Shown one piece after another: positions 41,219 through 49,796 of a stretch of DNA of 54,328 bases. Numbering within the stretch: position 1 is the stretch's first letter; each line of letters opens with the position of its first letter. The notes beneath the pieces were generated by a model that saw only the letters and a program-made list of their open reading frames with translations, had not been told where the DNA came from and searched no databases. The position numbers were made by a program, and so were the translations under genes. The stretch is from assembly GCA_014804755.1 (NCBI GenBank), contig JAAUZE010000019.1:1-54328 (forward strand). Direction: 5' to 3'. Origin of the DNA: Lachnospiraceae bacterium. GTDB taxonomy: Bacteria > Bacillota > Clostridia > Lachnospirales > Lachnospiraceae.

Positions 41219-42838
41219 TTACCGGCCTGTGCTATCCTGTTCCTGCATTGGTTTCGCCAAGAACGGGGAAAAACGCACAGGCTCAAAGCCTCCTGTGTCC
41301 ACATAGTAATAGCAGCGTTTCTCATCATCATATAGCTCCAGTATGTCAGAGGGCGCTACCTGCCGCCCCCTATATCCAGCCGGCAACTGGACGCTGAAAA
41401 CATCTTTGATCCGTTTTAATATCTCCTTGTCCGTACTATTCTCAGGACAGGGCAGCGCGGAATCCCACGTCAGGCGGTATTCCTTTGCGGGCGGCTGCTC
41501 GTATCCTGCCTTGTGCAGTTCCTTTACCCCTTCAAACGCAAATGGGATCGGCGTCTGCTCACGGCCAAAGTCCAGCTGATAGACCCTATATTTCTGCAGG
41601 AAACATTTCGTCTCCGGCACATCCTGCCGGGCATCAGCATCCCCTGAATCCGTCCTTTCCTCCTCTCTTTGCCTTTCTTTTTTCCTAAGCGCAAGCTGCC
41701 AGTCGTCTATGCCCTTGAAATTCGGATCCCAGGTCAGACGACGGCACTCCATTCCATGTTCCTTTGCCATCAGATAGATCTTGGAGCTTCCTTTGGCGGT
41801 ATTTGCGTTCCTGTATTTATCCATGTCCTGGGCCTCAATGATCAGCTCCGTGCCCTCCTGGGCAAGCGTCCTGAACACATCGTTAAGCGCCCCTACATTG
41901 TTGGCCCCGGCTGTTGTCACGATGGACCGGTTCATCAGGCAGTGTGCAATATCGGCTTTCAGCAGCCCTTCCGTCACATAGACTGTCCGGGCGGGAAATT
42001 TACCCACGAAATGCACCGGGCTGCCGGAAGTGGTCCCCATGTTCTTTGAGGAAGACGAGAGCCAGATGTACTTTGCCCCCGACTTGTCCGGCGGGTCGTT
42101 CTTATCCCTGATGGGGGTATCCAGCATGATCTGCGCTCCCCGGATCAGCCCGTCCATGCCCACCGCAGGTATCAGGATGCCTGATGTCCTGCTGGTGAAC
42201 TTCACTGTCCAGTAGCCGTTTTCGTGCCGGTAGAACCCCGGCACCCCTGCCACTGTGCAGCCCTGCCCGATCAGCCTTTCCGTTAAGGATCGGCATAGGA
42301 AATAGGGCGGCGTGCTCTTGAACCCGAACTGCTTGATCTGTTCATCCGTAAGCCCGCGCTTTTCAGACCGTAAATGGTTCCGGTGGGCTGCTGACAGGGT
42401 AAGCATTTCAAAAAGCCGTGAGAGTGTCCGGTGGACTTCCTGGGCGTCGGCCGAAGGTGACTGGGGGATGCCCCCTTTCCCCTGGCCGGGGGCTGCGGCT
42501 CCCTGAACCGGGGCCGCAGTTGGTGTCGTCGATATTCCGTAATCCTCACATCCCCAGGATGCCTCCCCTGTGGAAAGGGCATCCCATATTTCATAGTAAG
42601 CCTGGGAATTTGACATGTTATTGAGCCTTGCATACAGCGCAAGCATCCCTCCGGATTCGCCGCAGTAATTGCAGCGCCATACATTCCTGCTAAAATTCAC
42701 ATTCATCTTGCCCCGCTTGTCCCCGCAGAACGGGCAGTCCACATACGCGCTGTCCGCCAGCCTGCGGCGCACATTTAAGTGGAGCAGTTCTGCCACGGTC
42801 ATGATCCCAAACGGGAATTCCTGCGGATGAGAGTCCAT
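41219..42838 (-). CDS. DNA primase with CHC2 zinc finger and Toprim domain
   Basis: A 539-residue protein that would make primers for replication of the element. The zinc finger is CPFCGDKRGK...WRCNYCGESGG (Cys at about 35, 38, 56, 59). The Toprim region has VYVTEGLLKADIAHCL (acidic Glu), AQDMDKYRN and FKGIDDWQLA. The last 130 residues are specific to this group. The ATG at 42838 has GGGGG about nine bases upstream and is preferred to 42865. It is placed 41 bp after the putative annealing protein gene. Confidence 0.85.
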   Translation of the reverse strand: MDSHPQEFPFGIMTVAELLHLNVRRRLADSAYVDCPFCGDKRGKMNVNFSRNVWRCNYCGESGGMLALYARLNNMSNSQAYYEIWDALSTGEASWGCEDYGISTTPTAAPVQGAAAPGQGKGGIPQSPSADAQEVHRTLSRLFEMLTLSAAHRNHLRSEKRGLTDEQIKQFGFKSTPPYFLCRSLTERLIGQGCTVAGVPGFYRHENGYWTVKFTSRTSGILIPAVGMDGLIRGAQIMLDTPIRDKNDPPDKSGAKYIWLSSSSKNMGTTSGSPVHFVGKFPARTVYVTEGLLKADIAHCLMNRSIVTTAGANNVGALNDVFRTLAQEGTELIIEAQDMDKYRNANTAKGSSKIYLMAKEHGMECRRLTWDPNFKGIDDWQLALRKKERQREEERTDSGDADARQDVPETKCFLQKYRVYQLDFGREQTPIPFAFEGVKELHKAGYEQPPAKEYRLTWDSALPCPENSTDKEILKRIKDVFSVQLPAGYRGRQVAPSDILELYDDEKRCYYYVDTGGFEPVRFSPFLAKPMQEQDSTGR

Positions 42839-42879
42839 TGCACGTTCCCCCTTCCAATCTGTCATCCTCAGATCATTTA

Positions 42880-44217
42880 TCAGCCTGCCTTCTTTTCCAG
42901 GTCATCCAGTACAAGCCTTGCAGCAGCGCGCAGGATGTTGTCCTTGCCCTGGTAGCCTTCGCTCAGATAGAATCTCAGGCTGGGCCGTCTGCGCTGCGCC
43001 ACTTCATCAAGGGTCCAGCCCCGGCAGGTCCCTGTCGGCACTATCACCTTTTTAGCATCCTCCAGTGTCATGAATTGAAGGATCTGGTCAACGGGTGTTG
43101 TCTCCGTATAGGGTTTATCTGCCCCTGCTGTCTGGCCTGCAGCGAATGCCACGGGCGCCGTTTCGGCCGCTGCAGCCGTATCCGGTACAACAGATGCTGG
43201 TGCAACAGGCAATTCTTCAGGCATGGTTTCCGCCTTTTCCCCTGCTTTAGTTCCTTCCGGTGCTACCGGCAGGGCATCAGGCTCCACCTTCCCTGACAGC
43301 ATGGACATTGCAGCCGCCATATCTGATGCGACAGGCAGCGTCTGCCCATCTTCTGCCACAGGAAGCTGGTCTGCAGGTAAAGTCTCTGCGCTTACGGGCA
43401 GCTGAGCCGCTGGCTGTGGAGCCGGTACGGATGCTGCTGCTTTCTGCATTCCTGCTTGTGCCTGTGCCGGCCTGGCCACCGCTTTCTGCCCGCCTTGTGC
43501 CGTCTGCGCCTGCGTTGTCTGGGCAGACCTGGCAGATACTGCTGCCTGCTGTACTACGGTCTGCTGCTGAACTGCCGCAGGTCTTTGTTGTGTCATCGGC
43601 TGCTGAACCGTTGTCTGCTGTGCAGCCGACTGGGCTGTGGCAGGTCTCTGTTGTGCCGCAGGCTGCTGTTGCACTGCCTGCTGTGGTGCTGTTGTTTGCC
43701 TCTGGGCTGCCGGTTGTTGTACTGCTATACGCTGTTGAACTGCCGCCTGTGATGCCGTTGTACGCTGCTGGGCTGTTGCCTGAGCCGCTGTATTCTCCGT
43801 GCTTCCGGCGGGTGCAGGAACAAACTGCAGACCAAAACCGGCGTCTGTCAGCGCCTGATCCATTGCTTTTATCTGTGCGCTCTCAATATATTTATCCCCG
43901 CCCTCTTCCCTGGTACAGGTAGCGGTAAAGCTGGATACGGGATTTGCATCCACCAGTTCCAGATACACCTGTGCCTCAATGATGGCAAACTGTTCCGTGA
44001 TACTCAATCTGTTCACGCAGATCCTCCCTGTTTTGTGCGCCAGGCGGAACCACAGTTTCTTGTACCGGAAATCGAGGTATCTCTCATCCTTCTCCGCCCC
44101 CGGGTTCCTCCTCCGGCTCATCAGTTTCAGGGGGTCAAAACCCGGCACTTTGTTGAGCGCCGCCACGATGGGGTCGCTCTCATACATAGTTGCTGCAAAA
44201 CCACTGTTGTTACTCAT
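42880..44217 (-). CDS. Putative single-strand annealing protein with ExoX-like C-terminal domain
   Basis: A 445-residue protein in three parts. Residues 1-130 (GFDPLKLMSRR, YLELVDANPVSSF, YIESAQIKAMDQALTDAGFG) resemble Rad52-type annealing or ssDNA-binding modules, in which Y-I-E-x-A and A-L-x-x-x-G-F-G recur. Residues 140-270 are a flexible Gln/Ala/Pro linker (QQ-rich). The last 65 residues, DAKKVIVPTGTCRGWTLDEV to RAAARLVLDD, resemble the small C-terminal domain of ExoX-like nucleases, which lacks catalytic residues. Its neighbours, a YqaJ-type nuclease and a RecD2-like helicase, fit a recombination or replication role. The ATG at 44217 is used; a TTG lies two codons upstream. Confidence 0.6.
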   Translation of the reverse strand: MSNNSGFAATMYESDPIVAALNKVPGFDPLKLMSRRRNPGAEKDERYLDFRYKKLWFRLAHKTGRICVNRLSITEQFAIIEAQVYLELVDANPVSSFTATCTREEGGDKYIESAQIKAMDQALTDAGFGLQFVPAPAGSTENTAAQATAQQRTTASQAAVQQRIAVQQPAAQRQTTAPQQAVQQQPAAQQRPATAQSAAQQTTVQQPMTQQRPAAVQQQTVVQQAAVSARSAQTTQAQTAQGGQKAVARPAQAQAGMQKAAASVPAPQPAAQLPVSAETLPADQLPVAEDGQTLPVASDMAAAMSMLSGKVEPDALPVAPEGTKAGEKAETMPEELPVAPASVVPDTAAAAETAPVAFAAGQTAGADKPYTETTPVDQILQFMTLEDAKKVIVPTGTCRGWTLDEVAQRRRPSLRFYLSEGYQGKDNILRAAARLVLDDLEKKAG

Positions 44218-44247
44218 AGTCAAAAACTCCTTTCTTGATATAAATAG

Positions 44248-44285
44248 GAGATGGAATGCGCTTTTTCTTCACATTTCATCTCTTT
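44248..44285. terminator. Hairpin between recD2-like and annealing-protein genes
   Basis: GAGATGGAATG and CATTTCATCTC form an 11-bp stem with one mismatch. On the plus strand it is followed by TTTTTTC, which would make a good terminator for antisense transcription; on the minus strand the T-run is poor, so there it may only attenuate. Confidence 0.45.
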
Positions 44286-44290
44286 TTTCA

Positions 44291-46564
44291 TTAACCTGCA
44301 TTTTTTAACTTTTCTTCCACAAACTGCGGGACTGCATCCCCTGCGCTCTTGGCATATGCCTTGTAGTACAGGCCGATACGCTCCCCCAGGAGAGTGTTCC
44401 TTTTGACATTCCCATTCCGGCCCACCGCCATGTACAGCAGCCCTTTCTGGCCCACCAGGATCACTTTCTTCTTGGCACGGGTGATACCTGTATATAACAG
44501 GTTCCGGTACAGCATGAATTTCTGTGCCGCCACCAGTGGGAGCAGCACCACATCATATTCGGAGCCCATCGCCTTGTGGATGGTGGTGGCATATGCCAGT
44601 GTCACGTTTGCCATTTCCTCCGCAGCATATTCCATCTGCCGGTCCCCGCCGAAATCCATGCCGATCCGCATCCCGTCCGCCGTATCCTTGATATAGCGTA
44701 TAAACCCTAAGTCGCCGTTGGATACCTTCTTTGTGTTCTTTGTCTGCATGATGCGGTCCCCTGTGCGGAACACTCTGCCGCCCAGCCGGATCTCCTCCTC
44801 TTCTGAGCGGAAAGGATTAAGCCTCTCCCGCAGGCTCCCGTTCAGGCTGTCCACGGATGTTTCCCCCTCTTCCCTGTAGGGCGAAAGTATCTGCACCCGT
44901 TCAATGCCGTTTTCCTCAACCTCCCTGCAGTAAAGGTCCATCAGGACCTCTGCCGCCTGTTCCTGTGTGCGGCTGTCCACAACCATAAAATCTTCCCCAT
45001 AATATAACTCGGTGCTTCCTGAGTTGATGAGCTTTGCATTGTGGGCGATCCGGCTGTCCGATGCCTGGCGGAAGATCTCATCCAGCATCGTGACAGGTAT
45101 CTGTCCGCACTGGATCAATTCCTTAAACACATTTCCCGCACCCACGCTGGGCAGCTGGTCAGGGTCTCCTACCATGACGATCTTCGCACCCAGCTTAAGG
45201 CGGCTGAAGAACTGTCTGGCAAGCCACATGTCAACCATGCTGAACTCATCAACAATGACCAGGTCCGCATCCAAAAACCGCTCTTTTATCAGGCTTTCGC
45301 TCTCAGACTCCCCGCCCAAAAGCCCCAGCCCGCTGTGCATGGTGCATGCCGTCTCAAAGCCGGTGCTCTCCGCCATGCGGCGGCTGGCCCGTCCGGTAGG
45401 CGCCATGAGCACTATCTTCCTGTCAGGATACAAGAGTTTGTAGACCTCTAGGATGCTCCTTAGCACCGTGGTCTTTCCTGTGCCGGGAGGGCCTGTAATG
45501 ATAGATATATTGTTCCGGAATGCCGTGCGGGTTGCTGCTTCCTGCTTTGCCGACAGGCTTATCCCAATCCTTGCCCTGATCTCCTCCAGCTGCCTGGTGA
45601 TATCCTCCTGCGCCGGCCTTGATAAAAGGCGCAGGGCTATCTGCCTGGCTGTTTCGTCCTCCAGGGTGAACTGGCTTACAGAATAGATATTGTCTTTCAT
45701 GGATACTACTGACCCGCTCAGGATAATCTCCTCCAGGACATTATCCACTTCCGCCTTCTGCACCCGCAGTTCTGGGACCGGTATCCTTTTGTTCAGCAGC
45801 TTCAGAGCCTCGCATACCAGGGTGTCTTTGGGCAGGAAAAGATGCCCTTTTTCAGCCCGGGCTTTGTCCAGTGCATAATACAGCGCCCCCTTGATCCGCA
45901 TGGGGGTGTTCAGGCGCTTGTCCGTGTTCTGCATGATTGCGTCCACCCTTAAGAAACCAAAGCCTGATATCTGGCACAGCTCAAAAGGGTTCTCTTTCAG
46001 GATCTTCACGCTGGCAGGCCCGAAATGCTGGTATATCCTCTGTGCCGTCGCCGGCGTCAGCTTGAACGGCGCCAGCAGTGTCATGATGTCCCTTAGGGCG
46101 CGGCTTTCCGCAAAGGATGTCTTTATATCCTCCAGCTTTTTCTCCGTGATGCCCCTGACTTCCAGCAGCCTCTCCGGGTGGTTTTCAAGGATGTCCAGGG
46201 CGTCCACCCCAAAACGTGCCACGATCTCCGCCGCTGTTTTTTCTCCGATGCCCTTTACGAGCCCTGAGCCGAGGTAGCCCTTCACGCCGTCTTCCGTCCT
46301 AGGCACGATTGTCTGCCACTGCCCGACCTGCAGCTGCATCCCGTATTTCCCGTCCATCCATTCGCCGTCAAATTCCAGTTCCACCGCATCGGTACACGGC
46401 AAGTCATAACCGACCGCAGTAAACCGTATCAGGTGGTCCCTGTATTTCCTTTTGTCACGGGCTTTTTCCGGGATGCTCTGGTCTGCTGTCCTGATGCGGA
46501 CCACGCAGTACCTGCTTGCGGCATTGCTGTAAACCGTACTGTCATAAGTGCCTATTATACTCAT
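44291..46564 (-). CDS. RecD2-like ATP-dependent DNA helicase
   Basis: A 757-residue SF1 helicase. The N-terminal OB-like part is followed by helix-hairpin-helix segments (VKGIGEKTAAEIVARFG, LLEVRGITEKKLEDI). Walker A is GPPGTGKTT at about 357-365 and Walker B VIVDEFSMVD; GDPDQLPSVGAG, the motif III of RecD, and the C-terminal UvrD-like VTLAYATTIHKAMGSEYD are all present. It lacks RecB/RecC partners nearby, as for RecD2. It probably unwinds DNA 5' to 3' during plasmid replication or repair. It lies about 60 bp downstream of the YqaJ-type gene. Confidence 0.92.
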   Translation of the reverse strand: MSIIGTYDSTVYSNAASRYCVVRIRTADQSIPEKARDKRKYRDHLIRFTAVGYDLPCTDAVELEFDGEWMDGKYGMQLQVGQWQTIVPRTEDGVKGYLGSGLVKGIGEKTAAEIVARFGVDALDILENHPERLLEVRGITEKKLEDIKTSFAESRALRDIMTLLAPFKLTPATAQRIYQHFGPASVKILKENPFELCQISGFGFLRVDAIMQNTDKRLNTPMRIKGALYYALDKARAEKGHLFLPKDTLVCEALKLLNKRIPVPELRVQKAEVDNVLEEIILSGSVVSMKDNIYSVSQFTLEDETARQIALRLLSRPAQEDITRQLEEIRARIGISLSAKQEAATRTAFRNNISIITGPPGTGKTTVLRSILEVYKLLYPDRKIVLMAPTGRASRRMAESTGFETACTMHSGLGLLGGESESESLIKERFLDADLVIVDEFSMVDMWLARQFFSRLKLGAKIVMVGDPDQLPSVGAGNVFKELIQCGQIPVTMLDEIFRQASDSRIAHNAKLINSGSTELYYGEDFMVVDSRTQEQAAEVLMDLYCREVEENGIERVQILSPYREEGETSVDSLNGSLRERLNPFRSEEEEIRLGGRVFRTGDRIMQTKNTKKVSNGDLGFIRYIKDTADGMRIGMDFGGDRQMEYAAEEMANVTLAYATTIHKAMGSEYDVVLLPLVAAQKFMLYRNLLYTGITRAKKKVILVGQKGLLYMAVGRNGNVKRNTLLGERIGLYYKAYAKSAGDAVPQFVEEKLKNAG

Positions 46565-46624
46565 ATTTCCTCTCTCTCCGCCGGGGACCAGTATCTTAAC
46601 GTCCCTCCGGCTCTTATTCTGTTG

Positions 46625-47689
46625 TCAGGCGGCCTCCTCCGCGCTGACCTTTACCAGGAACCTCCTGTACTCCGTTACGGTCACAAACTGTTCATAGATC
46701 TCCGGGTACTGGAGCTTCAACCGTGACAGGTTGTTCTTGTCCACTCCTGTCTTCCGCACCGGGTTGTAGGTCACGGTATAGCGGAAACCGTCCTTCCTGC
46801 ATTCCGCAGTGCAGCTTGTGCCCATCTCCGCGATCAGGATGGCCTTCGTCCGCTGCAGTTCCCTCTCCAGTTCGTCAGAGCGTTTCTCTGCTTTTTTCTT
46901 CTCCTCCTGGAGCCGGAGGTAGCGCATCAGCGTTTCCGTCATGTCCATGCCAAGCTCCAGCGCCGGCGCCTTTGTATCCGCAGGGCCGCAATACCGCTGT
47001 ACGCTCTCCATGATCTGTACGCTGTCCTCCGTATAGGGCGGGGGATCCTTCGTCAGCACATGGTTTTCCCAGAAGCACTGCTCCAGGTAGATCATTTCCT
47101 GTTCGTACCCCATATCCCTTTCGATCGTCCTAATGATGACCTCATCCTCCGTGTTGCCGTACAGACAGCAGAAGAACACCCTGTCAGCGTCCATCACTGC
47201 CATATAGTGGCGTCCCTGTACCTCATAATAGGCCGGCACGGTCTCCCTTCCATCCTGCCACCAGTGGTCCGTGGCATTATAGTTGGTCGTCTTGATCTCC
47301 AGTATGGCCGTGGTGCCGTCCGGCAGCCTGACAAAATAGTCAACATCTGCCAGCATAAAAGGGTACTTAGGATGCCGGAACATCTTTTTGACCTGATAAA
47401 CCTCAAGCCCGCTTTTTTTGTGGAATATCCTTGCCACCAGATCCTCCAGCAGATGCCCCATTTCCAGGGCCACCCAGTTTCCCGGTTCGTCTTCCACTGC
47501 TGCAATGTTCAGCTTGTCATAATAGATGTCGCGTGCCGTCCGGAAAGGGGATATCCCCATGATGCCCGCCACATCGCTGCCGCCGATCCCCTGGCGTCGG
47601 TAATCAAGCCATTCCTCCCGGGACAGGTTTTCTGTCTCCACGGCCACTAAAGGGGTGTGCCTTGTCCTCTGTCCTACGTTTTCCGGCAC
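46625..47689 (-). CDS. YqaJ-family viral recombinase / lambda-exonuclease-like nuclease
   Basis: A 354-residue nuclease. The YqaJ pattern is complete: RRQGIGGSDVAGIMGISPF near 31-49, GHLLEDLVARIF, MLADVDYFVRLPDG with catalytic Asp, and ILEIKTTNY with the E-x-K pair. It should resect double-stranded DNA and hand it to the annealing protein. The start is a GTG at 47689, since GGGGG lies eight bases upstream and no suitable ATG exists. It begins 3 bp after the stop of a small upstream gene, implying coupling. A C-terminal helical tail of about 110 residues is charged. Confidence 0.88.
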   Translation of the reverse strand: MPENVGQRTRHTPLVAVETENLSREEWLDYRRQGIGGSDVAGIMGISPFRTARDIYYDKLNIAAVEDEPGNWVALEMGHLLEDLVARIFHKKSGLEVYQVKKMFRHPKYPFMLADVDYFVRLPDGTTAILEIKTTNYNATDHWWQDGRETVPAYYEVQGRHYMAVMDADRVFFCCLYGNTEDEVIIRTIERDMGYEQEMIYLEQCFWENHVLTKDPPPYTEDSVQIMESVQRYCGPADTKAPALELGMDMTETLMRYLRLQEEKKKAEKRSDELERELQRTKAILIAEMGTSCTAECRKDGFRYTVTYNPVRKTGVDKNNLSRLKLQYPEIYEQFVTVTEYRRFLVKVSAEEAA

Positions 47690-47692
47690 CGG

Positions 47693-47854
47693 TCAGACCC
47701 CCCTTCTCGCCCTGCGGGGGAGATTGGCTGTCCTGCAGACCATCCGGGAATTGCGGTACTGCCCGTTCACCCTCCTGCTGTCCGCCTTGTAGTCCGGGCG
47801 GCCGAGATGCTGGTTGATCCAGCTCCCCATGTTTTTTTCCTGTTTCATGCTCAT
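47693..47854 (-). CDS. Small basic protein upstream of the YqaJ-type gene
   Basis: A 53-residue basic protein (MSMKQEKNMGSWINQHLG, then DYKADSRRVNGQYRNSR and a terminal RRARR). AGGAAAGGAAGG lies before the two close ATG codons at 47854 and 47848. The stop is 3 bp before the next start, so it may act mainly as a leader for translation. No family recognised. A longer in-frame version from 48031 would read through the inverted-repeat region and is unlikely. Confidence 0.5.
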   Translation of the reverse strand: MSMKQEKNMGSWINQHLGRPDYKADSRRVNGQYRNSRMVCRTANLPRRARRGV

Positions 47855-48701
47855 TCTCTCTGCCTTCCTTTCCTGTAAATGATTTATCCTCAAAGCCGTA
47901 TCCGGCGTTTGGGCAAACTCACTGCGTTCGTTGTCGCGGCATTCGCCAACTGGACATGCAAGCATGCCCGTTTGGCTCATTGCACGCGCAAAAAAAGCGA
48001 GAATGACTTGTAACCATCGTCTGGCGTCCATAATTGCTTATGGACCAAAGTCATTCTCGCTATGTGGGATTAAGTACCCATAAAATAAAAAAAGCCAGCA
48101 ATCCACTGTCCAAAGGGCATAGTGATACTACTGGCACAAATACAATCTTTACAACGTGTGCAATGCGGCATTCACTTCCGCTTACAGCTGAATAGCTGCA
48201 TCTCCCAAGGGATACGCACAAAAATCAATTACATGGTAAGTTTAGCACAAGATATTGTGTTCGTCAAGATATTGAATATTATATATAGATTCTCAAGATA
48301 TGTTATTCTTCTATTCAGTCATGCTAAATATATCTTTTATCACCTTACACAAGATATTAGTAGTAAAATACATCACATCCTTCTGTTTGACGGTAACCTA
48401 ATTTATTTCTATGATAGATCCCCATCAGTTCTTAATATTACTCTAAAAAGTTTGAAATCCAAACAAATATTGATATGACCCCAAAACACCGACAAGAAGA
48501 ACTGACACCCATCTTTCTTATAGTACAAGTGTAATTATAGATCAAAAAATCTCTAGAACACCAACATGTAAGTAATCGCTAACCCAATGTTTATATTCTA
48601 AAAATATAAGACCAATACATCTGTATGTTATACCAGACTAAGTTTCCTGTACACTTATACGCACATCTTCTAAACACACTATTGTCAGAATGCGTTTTTA
48701 A
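47855..48701. other. Non-coding region with inverted repeats, candidate origin or transfer site
   Basis: About 850 bp between the replication module and the right-hand accessory operon. It holds a GCCAA...TTGGC imperfect repeat (47945-47975), a nested inverted repeat (47996-48061), and four copies of CAAGATAT (48248, 48265, 48294, 48350) in an A/T-rich tract. No coding frame in it has a ribosome binding site or protein-like sequence. The placement directly upstream of replication genes would suit a replication origin, but no DnaA box or iteron set is convincing. Confidence 0.4.
47996..48061. repeat. Nested inverted repeat (possible cruciform)
   Basis: Outer arms AGCGAGAATGACTT (47996-48009) and AAGTCATTCTCGCT (48048-48061) are perfect over 14 bp. 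Inside them GTCCATAA (48026-48033) and TTATGGAC (48038-48045) form a second perfect 8-bp stem with TTGC loop. Such nested structures occur at oriT, single-strand origins and some transposon ends. No T-run follows on either strand, so a terminator is unlikely. Confidence 0.7.
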
Positions 48702-49796
48702 TTACTTATCATTAATCAATTCTTCTTGCTGTATGAATTCAATTCTATTTTCGTATACCTTGAGGATTAAGTTCGCCTCACCCAGCAGTTTTACCAACTT
48801 TTTAATTTGATTTCCAAATGCCTGCTTTGTGTGATGGTATATCTTTATTCGGCCTAATTCTAAATTTATAAATGGACAAAGAATATCTTTATCAGTTTTA
48901 TCTAAAGAATGCCCATATATAAATATGTGCGCAACCAATTTGTTTTGTTCAATATCTTCAATCCATTTTATATATGAACCACTTGTATTATTCCATATCC
49001 TCTGGTAAAACTTTTTAAATTCAATAAATTCTGTATCTATATCGTCTTCTGTTGTGTCTAGAAACTCATCTATTCCTAAAACCAAATTACACTTCTCTAC
49101 CGTAGAAATGGATTGAGTTTTGCCGTGAATATACTCAATCGATGTTTTTTCGTCTTTTTGATATAACCGTTCATATGTATTTGTATAGTTAAAGCAAATC
49201 ACTTTATCGAACTTATTATTATATATTTCTGGTATTCTTTTTAAAACCGGAATTCTATTTACAAAGTCTTCCAAATATAATTCTAGTGCACGAGCAAATT
49301 TTCTTAAATCAGTTATTAATATATCTCGCTTTTTCAACAAATCATTAAATTGTTTAGGACAATCACTAAAAATATGAGGAACTAAGATTTGCTGACTCTT
49401 TTTCCAAGCTTCTTCATCTTTGAAAGCTATAGCCAATGAATATATAGCTTGTATAACTGATGAGATTTCTGTTTCGAAATCTATCCACAGTCCCCCAGTT
49501 CTCGTCTTTTTTGCCAAGAAATAATTATACCAAATATTTTCTGATAATAGTTCCTTGAACTCACATCTAATGGATAGCTTGTCAGCATTGGTAAAAAGCT
49601 CTGTTAAATAATTCTTCCCTGCGACTCCTACCTTTTCTTCAGCAAAAGCAACTATATAGCTTTCCGGTTTTACTTGCGATATGCACGCCATAAATATTTC
49701 AACAAAATTAATAAAATCTATATACGAAGTGGGTAGCCCATGTGCTAAATCAAAACCATTTCCAAGAATTAGAATTTTGATTTCTTTTTTACTCAA
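48702..49796 (-). CDS. AbiH-like phage abortive infection protein
   Basis: A 364-residue protein with the AbiH hallmark near the N-terminus, ILGNGFDLAHGLPTSYIDF (10-28), and in the C-terminal part CFNYTNTYE and IYGHSLDKTDKDIL. The family is linked to abortive infection of phage in lactococci; its biochemical activity is not established. It overlaps the upstream oxidoreductase gene by 8 bp, so it is the last gene of a four-gene unit. The sequence is AT-rich compared with the injection-system genes, which suggests separate acquisition. Confidence 0.85.
   Translation of the reverse strand: MSKKEIKILILGNGFDLAHGLPTSYIDFINFVEIFMACISQVKPESYIVAFAEEKVGVAGKNYLTELFTNADKLSIRCEFKELLSENIWYNYFLAKKTRTGGLWIDFETEISSVIQAIYSLAIAFKDEEAWKKSQQILVPHIFSDCPKQFNDLLKKRDILITDLRKFARALELYLEDFVNRIPVLKRIPEIYNNKFDKVICFNYTNTYERLYQKDEKTSIEYIHGKTQSISTVEKCNLVLGIDEFLDTTEDDIDTEFIEFKKFYQRIWNNTSGSYIKWIEDIEQNKLVAHIFIYGHSLDKTDKDILCPFINLELGRIKIYHHTKQAFGNQIKKLVKLLGEANLILKVYENRIEFIQQEELINDK

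Noticed and set aside
43260-43922. 220-residue plus-strand frame
   Set aside because: It mirrors the Gln/Ala linker of the annealing-like protein; low complexity and no start signal.
48248-48357. CAAGATAT copies as replication iterons
   Set aside because: Spacings of 17, 29 and 56 bp are irregular and the motif is A/T-rich enough to recur by chance.
48122-48478. 118-residue plus-strand frame in the non-coding region
   Set aside because: No ribosome binding site; sequence rich in Ile/Phe/Tyr from A/T content.
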